Source: MED-G116 sp038147495
GTDB lineage: Bacteria > Pseudomonadota > Alphaproteobacteria > Puniceispirillales > Puniceispirillaceae
Assembly: GCA_038147495.1 (NCBI GenBank)
Contig: JAYQTT010000018.1
Coordinates: 1-49,476, forward strand
DNA: 49,476 nt
Direction: 5' to 3'
The notes under the pieces are model-generated. The model was not told the origin of the DNA, made no database searches, and saw only the letters and a program-made list of their open reading frames with translations. The translations under genes and the position numbers were made by a program. Below are positions 18,026-27,199 of the stretch, in pieces (position 1 is the stretch's first letter; the number at the start of each line of letters is the position of its first letter).

Positions 18026-19261
18026 GTGGCAGAGTTGGATATCGAATTTGTAAGGGCGCAGTTTCCGGCTTTTGCCCAACCCTCGCTCAAAGGGCAGGCT
18101 TTGTTTGAAAATGCAGGCGGGTCTTACACATGCAAACAGGTGATTGACCGCCTGCATCGCTTCTACACGGAACGCAAGGTCCAGCCCTATGGGTTTTTCA
18201 AGGCGTCACAGGATGGCGGCGATGAGATGGATGAGGCGCGCAACCGGCTGGCGGCGCTGATGAATGTCGAAAGCGATGAGTTGAGCTTCGGTCCCTCGAC
18301 AAGCCAGAACACCTATGTTCTCGCCAAGGCTTTCGCCGATTATTTGTCTCCGGGGGATGCGATTGTCGTCACCGATCAGGACCATGAGGCCAACAGTGGT
18401 GTCTGGCGGCGTTTGGCAGAGCGCGGCATTGAGGTGCGTGAATGGCATGTTGATCCGGACCTTGGGCAGCTTGATCCGGCGGCGTTGGCAAACTTGCTGG
18501 ACGGGGCGGTAAAGCTGGTATGTTTCCCGCATTGCTCGAACATTGTCGGTCAGGAAAATCCCGTAGCCGAGATTGTCGGGATGGCCCATAAGGCAGGTGC
18601 GGTGACTTGTGTCGATGGAGTCAGCATGGCACCGCATGGCTTGCCGGATGTTGCTGCGCTTGGCACGGATATTTATCTGTTCTCCAGCTACAAGACATAT
18701 GGTCCGCATCAGGGGATTATGGTGGTGCGGCGTGGCCTTGCCGATAAATTGCCAAATCAGGCGCATTTCTTTAACGCTGAATCACGCACCAAGCGCTTTA
18801 CACCAGCTGGCCCGGATCATGCCCAGATCGCCGCCTGTGCTGGTATGGCAGATTATATTGACGCCCTTTATGCGCATCATTTTGCCGAATCTGCCGATGC
18901 CCCGGCGCGGGCAAGGGCTGTTGCCAAATTGCAGCGCGACCATGAGGACAAGACCCTGGCCCCACTACTTGGCTATTTGCGGGATCGTGGCGATGTTCGG
19001 GTGCTTGGCAATAATCATCTACAAACCCCAACGGGCCGCGTGCCGACGGTGGCGTTGATGACGCCGCGCCCACCAGAGACAGTGGCGCGCGAACTGGCGT
19101 CTCATGGGGTGATGGCCGGGGCCGGTGATTTCTATGCGGTGCGGACAATCAGTGCGATGGGTGGTGATCCAACCGTTGGTGTGCTGCGCCTAAGCTTTGT
19201 GCATTACACCAATGACGCCGAAGTCGAGCAATTGATCAACGGGCTTGAGGCCACGCTGTAA
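18026..19261 (+). CDS. Class V aminotransferase / cysteine desulfurase-like PLP enzyme
   Basis: A 411-residue fold-type I PLP protein of the SufS/CsdA-like class V group. The PLP lysine is near 223 in FSSYKTYGPHQG, and HCSNIVGQENPVAEI and TCVDGVSMAPHGLPD are the class V landmarks. It starts at a GTG at 18026 preceded by AAGGAAG. Although similar to cysteine desulfurases, this subfamily (often labelled cysteine desulfurase-like, VC1184 group) has not been tied to Fe-S assembly and no suf or isc genes are nearby. C-S or C-N bond cleavage on an amino acid is the likely chemistry. It follows the ThDP enzyme by 25 bases. Confidence 0.78.
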   Translation: MAELDIEFVRAQFPAFAQPSLKGQALFENAGGSYTCKQVIDRLHRFYTERKVQPYGFFKASQDGGDEMDEARNRLAALMNVESDELSFGPSTSQNTYVLAKAFADYLSPGDAIVVTDQDHEANSGVWRRLAERGIEVREWHVDPDLGQLDPAALANLLDGAVKLVCFPHCSNIVGQENPVAEIVGMAHKAGAVTCVDGVSMAPHGLPDVAALGTDIYLFSSYKTYGPHQGIMVVRRGLADKLPNQAHFFNAESRTKRFTPAGPDHAQIAACAGMADYIDALYAHHFAESADAPARARAVAKLQRDHEDKTLAPLLGYLRDRGDVRVLGNNHLQTPTGRVPTVALMTPRPPETVARELASHGVMAGAGDFYAVRTISAMGGDPTVGVLRLSFVHYTNDAEVEQLINGLEATL

Positions 19262-19288
19262 AACCGGCCGTTTGCGCGCGCATGCAGA

Positions 19289-20446
19289 CTATAATCCGGC
19301 AACCAGACGCTGGTTCAGCTTGGCCAGCATGTCGTCACACATGGCGAGTTGCGCTTCACTGACAAACTCGTCCGGTTTATGTCCCTGATCCATCGAGCCG
19401 GGCCCGCAAATGACCGTGGGAATGCCAAGGTCGCGGGAAAACAGCCCGCCTTCTGTGCCAAACGACATCTTGATCGTTGTATTCGCGCCGGTCAGTGATT
19501 TCAGCAAGGCAACCACATCTTCCTCTGGATTGGTGTTCATTCCCGGATAGGTGTTGGTGATGGTAAAGTTTATTGCCGCCTCGGGGGCAATTTGGCGTGC
19601 CTTTTCGATGATTGGGGCGATGCGTGTCTCGATCGTCTTGATGATCTGGTTCGGGTCATCTTCAGCAAGATTGCGGATTTCAAAATCAATCACCGCCTCG
19701 TGCGGAACAATGTTCAGCTGCACACCACCCTCGATACGCCCGACATGCAAGGTCGTGTAGGGAATGTTGTAATCGTTATCCTTGTTGCCATGGAGGCGGA
19801 TATCCTCCTGCGTTTTCCGGATTTCAGCCGCAAGGTCGCAGGCAAGATGCAGTGCATTGACGGCATGCGGTGCCAGCGCCGAATGTCCAGCCCGGCCATG
19901 ACAATGTGCACGGATTGCAGTCTTCCCCTTATGACCGGTGCCAAGGCCCATTTCTGTTGGCTCGCCAACGATGCACATTTCTGGTCGGAACGGTGCCTTT
20001 GCCATCATCTCGATCATCGAGCGAACGCCGATGCAGCCGATTTCCTCGTCATATGACAGGGCAAGATGGAGTGGCGTGTGAAGCGGTAGTTTGGTCGCCG
20101 CCTCGAAGCTCGCGATAGCGGCGGCACAAAACCCCTTCATATCTGCAGAGCCGCGCCCATAGATGCGACCATCTTCATGTGTGGCCTTAAACGGCGGTTT
20201 GGTCCATTCCTGCCCATCGATGGGAACAACATCGGTGTGGCCGGACAACATGACACCGCCCCGATCAGCCGGTCCGGTGCTGGCAAACAGATTGGCTTTT
20301 TTGCCGGTTTCATCCGGAATAACGACCGCCTCTGTCCCGCAGTCCGACAACCGGTTTGCGACATAATCGATCAATTCCCGGTTGGGATCTCGGCTGACAC
20401 TGGCGAAGCCGATCAAATCATCAAGAATTCTAATCGTTTCAGACAT
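19289..20446 (-). CDS. argE: Acetylornithine deacetylase / M20 deacylase
   Basis: A 385-residue M20 zinc amidohydrolase of ArgE type. SGHTDVVP and GRGSADMKG supply the first metal histidine and the bridging aspartate, YDEEIGCIG the catalytic glutamate pair, VGEPTEM the next ligand, and GHKPDEFV the last histidine. It would hydrolyse N2-acetylornithine or a related N-acyl amino acid. The chosen start MSETIRILDDLIGFASVSR is where the family begins; a 66-residue upstream extension in frame is not family-like. Many alphaproteobacteria use ArgJ for arginine synthesis, so this may act in catabolism of acylated amino acids. It converges on the class V PLP gene. Confidence 0.83.
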   Translation of the reverse strand: MSETIRILDDLIGFASVSRDPNRELIDYVANRLSDCGTEAVVIPDETGKKANLFASTGPADRGGVMLSGHTDVVPIDGQEWTKPPFKATHEDGRIYGRGSADMKGFCAAAIASFEAATKLPLHTPLHLALSYDEEIGCIGVRSMIEMMAKAPFRPEMCIVGEPTEMGLGTGHKGKTAIRAHCHGRAGHSALAPHAVNALHLACDLAAEIRKTQEDIRLHGNKDNDYNIPYTTLHVGRIEGGVQLNIVPHEAVIDFEIRNLAEDDPNQIIKTIETRIAPIIEKARQIAPEAAINFTITNTYPGMNTNPEEDVVALLKSLTGANTTIKMSFGTEGGLFSRDLGIPTVICGPGSMDQGHKPDEFVSEAQLAMCDDMLAKLNQRLVAGL

Positions 20447-20591
20447 AGGTAACCTTTGCGTGAATGGGCTTGCGTTTCTTTTTATATGGCGGATGATAGC
20501 CTCAACAAAGCTGACTATGGCCGGTGCATGAGCGTATGTAAATGACTCTGGCAGGTCGGTGACAAATTCTTTAATCAGGACTGTTATCAAA

Positions 20592-21764
20592 GTGACAATA
20601 GATTTCGATCGAATCATAGACCGCCGCAACACACATTCCAGCAAATGGGACAGTATGCAGGCCAGCTATGGCGTCTCACCGGAAAATGGCATCCCGATGT
20701 GGGTGGCTGATATGGATTTTCGGCCACCGAAAGAGGTCGATGACGCCCTCAAGGCCGAAATGGCACATGGGATTTATGGCTATTATGACAATCCGCGTAG
20801 CTATGCAGAGGCGCTTGCTGGCTGGATGCAACGGCGACATGGCTGGACGGTTGATCCGGGGTGGCTGCTGCAGGTGCATGGTTTGGTCAATGGGTTGGCG
20901 TTATGCATCAGCGCCTTTACCAAGCCGGGTGAGGGTGTGATCGTGTTTTCGCCGGTCTATCACTGGTTTGGCAACATCGTGAATGCGAATGACCGGCGCC
21001 TTGTCGAGTCGCCGTTGGTGCAAAAGGATGGTCTTTACCACATGGATCTGCAAGCTCTTGAGGCGCAGCTCAAGGGTGATGAAAAGCTGGTCTTTCTGTG
21101 CTCTCCACATAATCCGGGTGGGCGTGTGTGGACAGCGGAAGAGCTGTCGGCGCTTGCCGATTTTTGTATCAAACATGATCTGATCCTGATCAGCGATGAG
21201 GTGCATAACGATTTGGTCATGCCGGGCCACAAGCATATTGTGGCGCCGCTGGCCATGCCGCAGGCGGCGGATCGGTTGGTCACCTTGGTTGCCTCAAGTA
21301 AAACATTCAATCTTGCCGGTGGCATGACCGGAAGCATGATCGTTTCTGACGATGCGCTTCGCAAACGGCTGGCCAAAACGCATAAGGCGGCCGGCATGTC
21401 GGTCAACCGGTTTGGCATGGTTATCGCCGAAGCGGCTTATAAACATGGCGAAGAGTGGCTTGATCAATTGCTTGCCTATCTTGATGGCAACCGCCAGCTA
21501 TTCTGTGATGCTATGGCGAAAATACCCGGTGTGAATGTGATGCCGCTGCAGGCGACCTATCTGTGCTGGGTTGATTTTGCCGATACCGGCATGGCATCGG
21601 ATGAATTTATCCGGCGTATTCAGGATGCGGGTGTTGCGGCAAGTCATGGCCATACCTTTGGTGCTGGCGGTGAGAGCTTTATGCGATTTAACATTGCCAC
21701 GCCGCGCGCCCTCGTTGCTGAAAGTGTCAAACGACTTCAGGCGGCCTTTGCCGATTTGCAGTAG
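20592..21764 (+). CDS. PatB/MalY-type PLP C-S lyase (aminotransferase class I/II)
   Basis: A 390-residue PLP enzyme of the MalY/PatB family. A GTG start at 20592, with AGGAC upstream at 20577-20581, gives the expected N-terminus (V/M)TIDFDRIIDRRNTHSSKWD. An earlier in-frame ATG at 20559 adds eleven unneeded residues. GIPMWVADMDF, SPHNPGGRVW, ISDEVHNDLV and the Schiff-base Lys237 in ASSKTFNLAGGMTG are all typical. It probably performs cystathionine beta-lyase chemistry or another C-S bond cleavage that releases thiol, ammonia and pyruvate. It is divergent from argE and followed by a LysE exporter nine bases later. Confidence 0.85.
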   Translation: MTIDFDRIIDRRNTHSSKWDSMQASYGVSPENGIPMWVADMDFRPPKEVDDALKAEMAHGIYGYYDNPRSYAEALAGWMQRRHGWTVDPGWLLQVHGLVNGLALCISAFTKPGEGVIVFSPVYHWFGNIVNANDRRLVESPLVQKDGLYHMDLQALEAQLKGDEKLVFLCSPHNPGGRVWTAEELSALADFCIKHDLILISDEVHNDLVMPGHKHIVAPLAMPQAADRLVTLVASSKTFNLAGGMTGSMIVSDDALRKRLAKTHKAAGMSVNRFGMVIAEAAYKHGEEWLDQLLAYLDGNRQLFCDAMAKIPGVNVMPLQATYLCWVDFADTGMASDEFIRRIQDAGVAASHGHTFGAGGESFMRFNIATPRALVAESVKRLQAAFADLQ

Positions 21765-21773
21765 CATAAATAA

Positions 21774-22394
21774 ATGTTGGTGATTGATCTGTTGCCGCCC
21801 TTGGGCTTTTTGTTGCTCAATGTCTTTATACCCGGGCCGAATGTGCTGAATACCATTGCCACGGCAATGGGATCAGGTCGGCAGGCCGGACTGGCCTGTG
21901 CATTGGCTTGTGGCCTTGGGCTGTTGTGCTGGGCGATTGGCGTGTTGATCGGTGCGGCAGCACTCTTCACCGCATTTCCGATCACAAAATCACTCATCAC
22001 GGCACTTGGCGGGTTGTTGTTACAATATTTTGGCGTACGTTACATCCGCAAGGCGTTGTCGCATGCGATCATCATAGAGGCGGTGGAAAACAGGCCAATG
22101 TCCGCAGCCTTCTGGCAGGCGTATTTGGTGATGATGACCAATCCCAAGGTGATGACAACATGGCTTGCGGTGATTTCGCTGTTCCCTGTTGTGGCGCGGG
22201 ATGCGCCGCACATTGCAACGTTCAGCGTTATGGCCGGATGTCTGTCATTTGCCGGACATGCGCTGTTTGCCACATTGTTCTCAAGTCGCGCGGCAGGCCG
22301 CATCTATGCGATGCTGTATCGCCCGATCAATGCCTTGGTGGGCGTGTGTTTCTGTCTTTACGGGCTGAAACTATTGTTTGAGTTGCTGCCCTGA
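21774..22394 (+). CDS. LysE/RhtB-family amino-acid exporter
   Basis: A 206-residue membrane protein with about six hydrophobic segments. FIPGPNVLNTIATAMGSGRQAG is the LysE/RhtB signature and MMTNPKVMTTWLAV the second conserved block. Such proteins export amino acids such as homoserine, threonine, lysine or cysteine derivatives. The position just after the PatB-type lyase suggests export of its substrate or product. It ends five bases from the convergent DUF1932 dehydrogenase. Confidence 0.85.
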   Translation: MLVIDLLPPLGFLLLNVFIPGPNVLNTIATAMGSGRQAGLACALACGLGLLCWAIGVLIGAAALFTAFPITKSLITALGGLLLQYFGVRYIRKALSHAIIIEAVENRPMSAAFWQAYLVMMTNPKVMTTWLAVISLFPVVARDAPHIATFSVMAGCLSFAGHALFATLFSSRAAGRIYAMLYRPINALVGVCFCLYGLKLLFELLP

Positions 22395-22399
22395 CCTTG

Positions 22400-23296
22400 C
22401 TAACCGCCATTTGATTTGGCCTCAATCTCGGCCATCCGGTCATGCAGATCATCAAGCTGTGTCAAATCAAGGCCAAGATTACCGAAGGCATCTTGTCTGG
22501 CCACTGTGCCCTTTGTCATCAGCGCCGATATGCCCAAATCTTCGAGGGTTTTCACCACCTCACGCATTTCAGCGGCACGCCGGATACCATGTGTGGTCAT
22601 GCGTTCCATGTTGAAGCTTGCCCGCGTCAGCCAGCTTTCATTTGTCTCCGAGGCGTCGAGTGATTTGGCCACAGCATCGGCAACACCGGCACGGCAGGCC
22701 GCCTGAAAACATTCTGCGGTCAACGCTTCAATGCCCTTGATCATGACTGAACGAAGCATCTTTATGGTTGATGCCTCACCTACCTTGTCACCTACGATCT
22801 CGACATTCATTTGCAGCAGATCGAATAGAGTTTTGGCGGCGTCGATATGCGGGCTGGCCGCCAGCATCTGGGTCTGATGGCCTCGGTTCGTAATCGGGGC
22901 CATCACCGCGACATCGACATAGCATGCACCGGCACCGTCAATGAGCGTGGCCGAAGCCTGCTTCGTCCCCGGTGCACAGCTGTTCATATCAAAATACAGG
23001 GTGTCTACACCAATATGCGGCGCCGCAGCAGTGGCAGCGGCATTCGCCTGATCGGCGGTGACAACGCTGATCACAAGGGCGGCGCCCTCCAAGGCGGCTT
23101 TTATGTCGGGCTTTGCCGTGACACCGGCGGCGTGCATCCGGCGGCGCATGTCCTCGGCCTTTGTCGGATCGTCCAGCTTTAAATCAAAGGCGTGCAAATC
23201 CGCCTCGGTAATGCCAGAAGCCTTGAGGCTTGTGGCGATCGCATGACCAGCTTCGCCAAACCCAATGAAACAAATTGTGTGGTTTGCTTTACTCAT
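22400..23296 (-). CDS. NAD(P)-dependent dehydrogenase with DUF1932 C-terminal domain
   Basis: A 298-residue protein of the beta-hydroxyacid dehydrogenase/6-phosphogluconate dehydrogenase superfamily. The Rossmann motif IGFGEAGHA is at the N-terminus and a conserved lysine is at 179 in STIKMLRSVMIKG. The C-terminal DUF1932 domain is recognised by THGIRRAAEMREVVKTLEDLG. Relatives oxidise 3-hydroxyacids such as 3-hydroxyisobutyrate or L-threonate; the DUF1932 type has no settled substrate. It reads alone on the minus strand between LysE and TerC. Confidence 0.82.
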   Translation of the reverse strand: MSKANHTICFIGFGEAGHAIATSLKASGITEADLHAFDLKLDDPTKAEDMRRRMHAAGVTAKPDIKAALEGAALVISVVTADQANAAATAAAPHIGVDTLYFDMNSCAPGTKQASATLIDGAGACYVDVAVMAPITNRGHQTQMLAASPHIDAAKTLFDLLQMNVEIVGDKVGEASTIKMLRSVMIKGIEALTAECFQAACRAGVADAVAKSLDASETNESWLTRASFNMERMTTHGIRRAAEMREVVKTLEDLGISALMTKGTVARQDAFGNLGLDLTQLDDLHDRMAEIEAKSNGG

Positions 23297-23412
23297 ATTC
23301 TAAGCCTAGCCAATGTCTGCTGGGGCTTCCATGTGAAAAACCCTGACCAATGCCTGATAAACGGGCATCCTTTGTTGATTGATGATCACATGGAGATGCA
23401 CGCTTTAATTGA

Positions 23413-24090
23413 TTAAACGGATTGCCTTTTCGCCCGGCGCGCCAGCAACTCACCGAGGGCCACAACAATGGCCGCGCCCAGAACTGCGCCAATCAGCGTT
23501 GCATGTGGTGACCATGCTGCCAATCTCTCGGCCCATAATGGATCGGTGCTGATCATGTCGCCGCCAAGCCAGCCAAGCAGGGCACCGCCTGCGGTTATGA
23601 TAATCGGATAGCGTGTCATGACACGCAGAATGATCGCGCTGCCACCGATAATGATCGGAACGCTGAGTAAAAGACCAAAGATCACCACGCCAATATTGCC
23701 TTTGGCGGCGGCGGCAATGGCGATCGAATTATCGAGGCTCATCACAAAATCAGCAATAATGATGGTTCGTATGGCATCCATCAGATTGGGTGGCTGTTTG
23801 ATTGACCCTTCTTCGATATGGGTTTCCTCAACAAGAAGCTTTACACCAATCCACAGTAGCAGGACCCCGCCAATCAGCTTCAACCCGGGCACGGTAAGTA
23901 ATGTGGTGGCAAAAAACACAAGGATACAGCGCAAGATGATTGCGCCTGCTGTACCCCATAAGATGCCAGCTTTTTTCTGTTTTTCGGGGAGATTGCGACA
24001 GGCTAGTGCAATAATTATGGCGTTGTCGCCACCAAGGACTATGTCGATAGCTATGATCTGCAGGATTGAGATCAGTAACGCTTCATCCAT
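23413..24090 (-). CDS. TerC family integral membrane protein (YjbE-like)
   Basis: A 225-residue membrane protein with about seven hydrophobic segments. It has the two TerC acidic motifs IDIVLGGDNAIII (Asp16, Asp22) and DFVMSLDNSIAIAA, and the typical EKQKKAGILWG loop. Members are linked to manganese or other metal export and tellurite resistance. The start MDEALLISILQ is chosen by family alignment; a longer frame to 24234 has no family support. I looked in the leader for a yybP-ykoY manganese riboswitch and saw no convincing one. It is divergent from the iron permease. Confidence 0.82.
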   Translation of the reverse strand: MDEALLISILQIIAIDIVLGGDNAIIIALACRNLPEKQKKAGILWGTAGAIILRCILVFFATTLLTVPGLKLIGGVLLLWIGVKLLVEETHIEEGSIKQPPNLMDAIRTIIIADFVMSLDNSIAIAAAAKGNIGVVIFGLLLSVPIIIGGSAIILRVMTRYPIIITAGGALLGWLGGDMISTDPLWAERLAAWSPHATLIGAVLGAAIVVALGELLARRAKRQSV

Positions 24091-24282
24091 TTTTAAAAAC
24101 AACCGTAAAGAAACAATTAACGCTAATGGATATGGGGAAAATTTTGTTGAAAGACAAGCTGTTTGCGTAGCGTTTTGTCTGTTTTTCTTCTCAGATTGCA
24201 AAAGCCGGTGGCAAAGCGTTGCGTCAATGAGCATTTTTTGGGAATTTCCCAGCCAGCCATGCGATTTATGGCGCTTTGCTTT

Positions 24283-24297
24283 TGATAATCATTCGCA
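24283..24297 (+). promoter_or_regulatory. Candidate Fur box upstream of the iron permease
   Basis: TGATAATCATTCGCA matches the 7-1-7 Fur consensus TGATAATnATTATCA at all but two positions. It ends 21 bases before the ATG of the FbpB-type permease and sits in the divergent region shared with terC. Iron-dependent repression is a reasonable prediction, though in alphaproteobacteria iron control may be by Fur, RirA or Irr. Confidence 0.6.
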
Positions 24298-24317
24298 AAT
24301 AGGGTAAACACAACCTC

Positions 24318-25958
24318 ATGGTTGCAACCTTTCTTTCCAACTGGACGCGGATCCCGAAACGCCGTGTTGACATATGGTCCTTGGGCACATGGCTTTTATG
24401 CTGTCTGTTGCTTGGCCCTGTATTGGCGCTGCTGGTTACAGCTCTTGGCGAGAGCGGCGGCCTGTGGGAGCATCTGCTTGACACGGTGCTTGGCAAATAT
24501 GTTGTCAACACACTGATTTTGATGGCTGGGGTTGGGGTGCTGGCGATATTATTCGGCGTCAGCACAGCCTGGGTGATCAGCCGTTATGAGTTTTACGGGC
24601 GGGCGCATCTGGAATGGATGCTGTTATTACCTGCGGCAATTCCGGCCTACATCATCGCCTACACCTACACCGATTTTTTTGAATATGCGGGGCCTTTGCA
24701 AACGATGCTTCGCGAGGCCTTTGGTTGGCAGACGGCGCGTGATTACTGGTTCCCGGAAATCCGTTCGCTTGGCGGGGCAACGCTGGTCATGGCATCGGTG
24801 CTCTATCCCTATATCTATATGGTGACGCGGATCGCCTTTCGCCTGACATCGGCGAGCCTGTTTGAGATCGCGCTGGTCCACAATAAATCACAATTTTGGA
24901 CAGTTGGTCTGCCGTTGGCACGGCCGGCAATCATGGCTGGGCTTGCGCTCGTCTTGATGGAGGTTGTTTCCGATTTTGGCACCGTCGAATATTTTGCTGT
25001 CGAGACAATCACGCTTGGTATTTTCAATGTCTGGCTGGGGATGAATAATATTGTCGCTGCGGCGCAAATTTCCCTCGTCGGGTTTGTCTTTATCATCAGC
25101 CTTCTGGGGCTGGAGCTGTATGCCCGCTCCCGCCAGCAATTTTCCGGTACCGCGAGGCCACCTGTTCCGGTGACCCGGCTTCATATCAAGGGGTGGAGCA
25201 GGGTGTTGTGCTATGCCGTGTGTTTTTTGCCGCTGTTATTCGGATTCATAATTCCGGTCGCGGTATTGCTGAAATTTGTTTTCGCGTCATCGCTTTCCAT
25301 CCAGTTTGTCGAGATTGCCGCCATCGTCAGGAACTCGGTTCTGGTCGCGGGTGTGGCTGCATGTGTCGTGATGCTGGTCTCGACTGTGATTGTGCTGGCG
25401 GCGGCCTATCGTGCTGGTAGGTGGACACGGGCAATATCGCTTGTCGCCTCAACCGGCTATGCGTTTCCCGGAACCATGCTGGCCATCGGTGTTTTGATTT
25501 TCGCAGGGCTTGTCGATCAATTCATCTCGGCGCTGAGCAACGGAAACATCAAGGGTGTCCTGCTTGGCGGGTTTGGTGTCTTGTTCTGTGCCTATCTGGT
25601 CCGGTTTCAGGCGGTTGGCTATGGGGCGATGCTCTCCGGGGTGCGGCGGCTTCCGGACAATATGATGAGTGCAAGCCGCGTTCTCGGGCAAACATTCGGC
25701 AGCAGCCTGCAACGGGTTATCCTGCCTCTGCTTCGCGGGTCGCTCGTGGCTGGTGGTTTGTTGGTCTTTGTCGATGTGATGAAGGAATTGCCGATGACGC
25801 TTCTGCTCCGGCCTTTCAACTTTGAGACGCTTGCCACATACGCCTATCAATTTGCCAAAGATGAAATGCTGGAGGTGGCGGCGATGCCGTCATTGATGAT
25901 TGTCATCGTTGGTCTCGTGCCGGTCTTGCTGATGAACCGGATGTTACGCGGGGCGTGA
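24318..25958 (+). CDS. fbpB: Iron(III) ABC transporter permease, FbpB/AfuB type (fused double permease)
   Basis: A 546-residue inner-membrane protein with about twelve hydrophobic segments forming two permease halves. Each half ends in an EAA-type loop: EIALVHNKSQFWTVGLPLARPA in the first and SASRVLGQTFGSSLQRVILP in the second. The first half contains SRYEFYGRAHLEWMLLLPAAIP, typical of Fe(III) permeases. It would move iron across the inner membrane with a periplasmic FbpA and an FbpC ATPase, but neither is adjacent. A Fur-like box lies upstream. The ATG at 24318 has no strong ribosome site. Confidence 0.83.
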   Translation: MVATFLSNWTRIPKRRVDIWSLGTWLLCCLLLGPVLALLVTALGESGGLWEHLLDTVLGKYVVNTLILMAGVGVLAILFGVSTAWVISRYEFYGRAHLEWMLLLPAAIPAYIIAYTYTDFFEYAGPLQTMLREAFGWQTARDYWFPEIRSLGGATLVMASVLYPYIYMVTRIAFRLTSASLFEIALVHNKSQFWTVGLPLARPAIMAGLALVLMEVVSDFGTVEYFAVETITLGIFNVWLGMNNIVAAAQISLVGFVFIISLLGLELYARSRQQFSGTARPPVPVTRLHIKGWSRVLCYAVCFLPLLFGFIIPVAVLLKFVFASSLSIQFVEIAAIVRNSVLVAGVAACVVMLVSTVIVLAAAYRAGRWTRAISLVASTGYAFPGTMLAIGVLIFAGLVDQFISALSNGNIKGVLLGGFGVLFCAYLVRFQAVGYGAMLSGVRRLPDNMMSASRVLGQTFGSSLQRVILPLLRGSLVAGGLLVFVDVMKELPMTLLLRPFNFETLATYAYQFAKDEMLEVAAMPSLMIVIVGLVPVLLMNRMLRGA

Positions 25959-26056
25959 TAGGTCTTTTGCGTTGCCCGGCTTTGGTCTATTGTGGCGGCG
26001 CACACCATGGCTGTCGGCTGTGATGCTTGTGCTGTGACCGTGTTGAAGCCTGTGAG

Positions 26057-27199
26057 ATGCTGATGCCCACTTTTGCCTGTGTTGAGGATTTACGCAAACA
26101 TGCCGAAAGGCGTGTGCCGCGGATGTTTTATGATTATGCGGACAGCGGTTCTTGGACCGAGTCGACTTACCGCGCCAATGAAAGCGACCTGCAGGCAATA
26201 AAATTCCGCCAGCGTGTCGCTGTCGATGTCAGCACGCGAAGCACCGCTATGCCAATGCTTGGCGAGACCTTGCCGATGCCAGTTGCCCTTGCACCAACGG
26301 GTTTGACCGGCATGCAACATGCCGATGGTGAAATTCTGGCGGCCAAGGCGGCCGAGGAATATGGCGTTCCGTTCACCCTGTCCACAATGTCGATATGTTC
26401 AATCGAGGATGTTGCCGCCAACACCAGCAAGCCATTCTGGTTTCAGCTCTATGTGATGCGGGATCGTGATTTCATCCACCGGCTGGTAGAGCGTGCCCGC
26501 GATGCGAATTGCTCGGCGCTGATGATCACGCTTGATTTGCAGATCCTTGGCCAGCGTCACAAGGATGTCCATAATGGCCTGAGCGCGCCGCCAAAACCAA
26601 CTCTGTCCAACATCATCAATCTGTGCACGAAACCGGCATGGTGCCTTGGCATGCTTGGCACGAAGCGGCGTCAGTTCGGTAACATTGTCGGCCATGTTCA
26701 GGGCGTAAAGGATATGAGTTCACTCGCCGACTGGACGGCAAGCCAGTTTGATCCATCCCTGTCCTGGGATGATGTCGCGGCAGTGCGCCGTCAATGGGGC
26801 GGCAAGGTTATCATCAAGGGCATCATGGATGTCGAGGACGCGAAAAAGGCAGTGAATGTTGGCGCTGATGCGATTGTCGTGTCCAACCATGGCGGGCGCC
26901 AGCTTGACGGCGCGCCATCGGCGATTGCCGCTTTGCCCCAAATTGTCGATGCAGTCGGCGATAAATGCGAGGTCTGGATGGACAGTGGCATTCGCACTGG
27001 ACAGGATATTTTGCGCGCTGTCGCACTGGGCGCCAAAGGCACCTTGATCGGGCGTGCCTTTCTTTATGGGCTTGGCGCGGCGGGGCAGGCCGGCGTTACC
27101 CGAACGCTGGAAATTTTGCACACCGAGCTTGACCGCACGATGGCGCTTTGCGGGCGAACCAATCTTGCCGAGGTGGACCGGTCAATCCTTCTGGAATAG
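26057..27199 (+). CDS. lldD: FMN-dependent alpha-hydroxy-acid dehydrogenase (LldD family)
   Basis: A 380-residue FMN enzyme of the L-lactate dehydrogenase/glycolate oxidase/mandelate dehydrogenase family. RMFYDYADSGSWTESTYRANE contains the conserved active-site tyrosine, FQLYVMRDR and ITLDLQILGQRHKD contain FMN and substrate contacts, and VSNHGGRQLDGAPSA has the catalytic His-Gly-Gly-Arg. GMLGTKRRQFGN lies in the variable loop. It oxidises an L-2-hydroxy acid to the 2-oxo acid. The start may be 26057 or 26063. It overlaps the end of the convergent EutA-like gene by 18 bases. Confidence 0.83.
   Translation: MLMPTFACVEDLRKHAERRVPRMFYDYADSGSWTESTYRANESDLQAIKFRQRVAVDVSTRSTAMPMLGETLPMPVALAPTGLTGMQHADGEILAAKAAEEYGVPFTLSTMSICSIEDVAANTSKPFWFQLYVMRDRDFIHRLVERARDANCSALMITLDLQILGQRHKDVHNGLSAPPKPTLSNIINLCTKPAWCLGMLGTKRRQFGNIVGHVQGVKDMSSLADWTASQFDPSLSWDDVAAVRRQWGGKVIIKGIMDVEDAKKAVNVGADAIVVSNHGGRQLDGAPSAIAALPQIVDAVGDKCEVWMDSGIRTGQDILRAVALGAKGTLIGRAFLYGLGAAGQAGVTRTLEILHTELDRTMALCGRTNLAEVDRSILLE

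Noticed and set aside
19289..20446. DoeB-type N-acetyl-diaminobutyrate deacetylase completing an ectoine pathway
   Set aside because: The protein is an M20 ArgE-type enzyme, not the DoeB/EutE family, and lies about 7 kb from the PhyH operon.
24091..24317. yybP-ykoY manganese riboswitch upstream of terC
   Set aside because: I could not find the conserved core elements on the minus strand; only the Fur-like box stands out.
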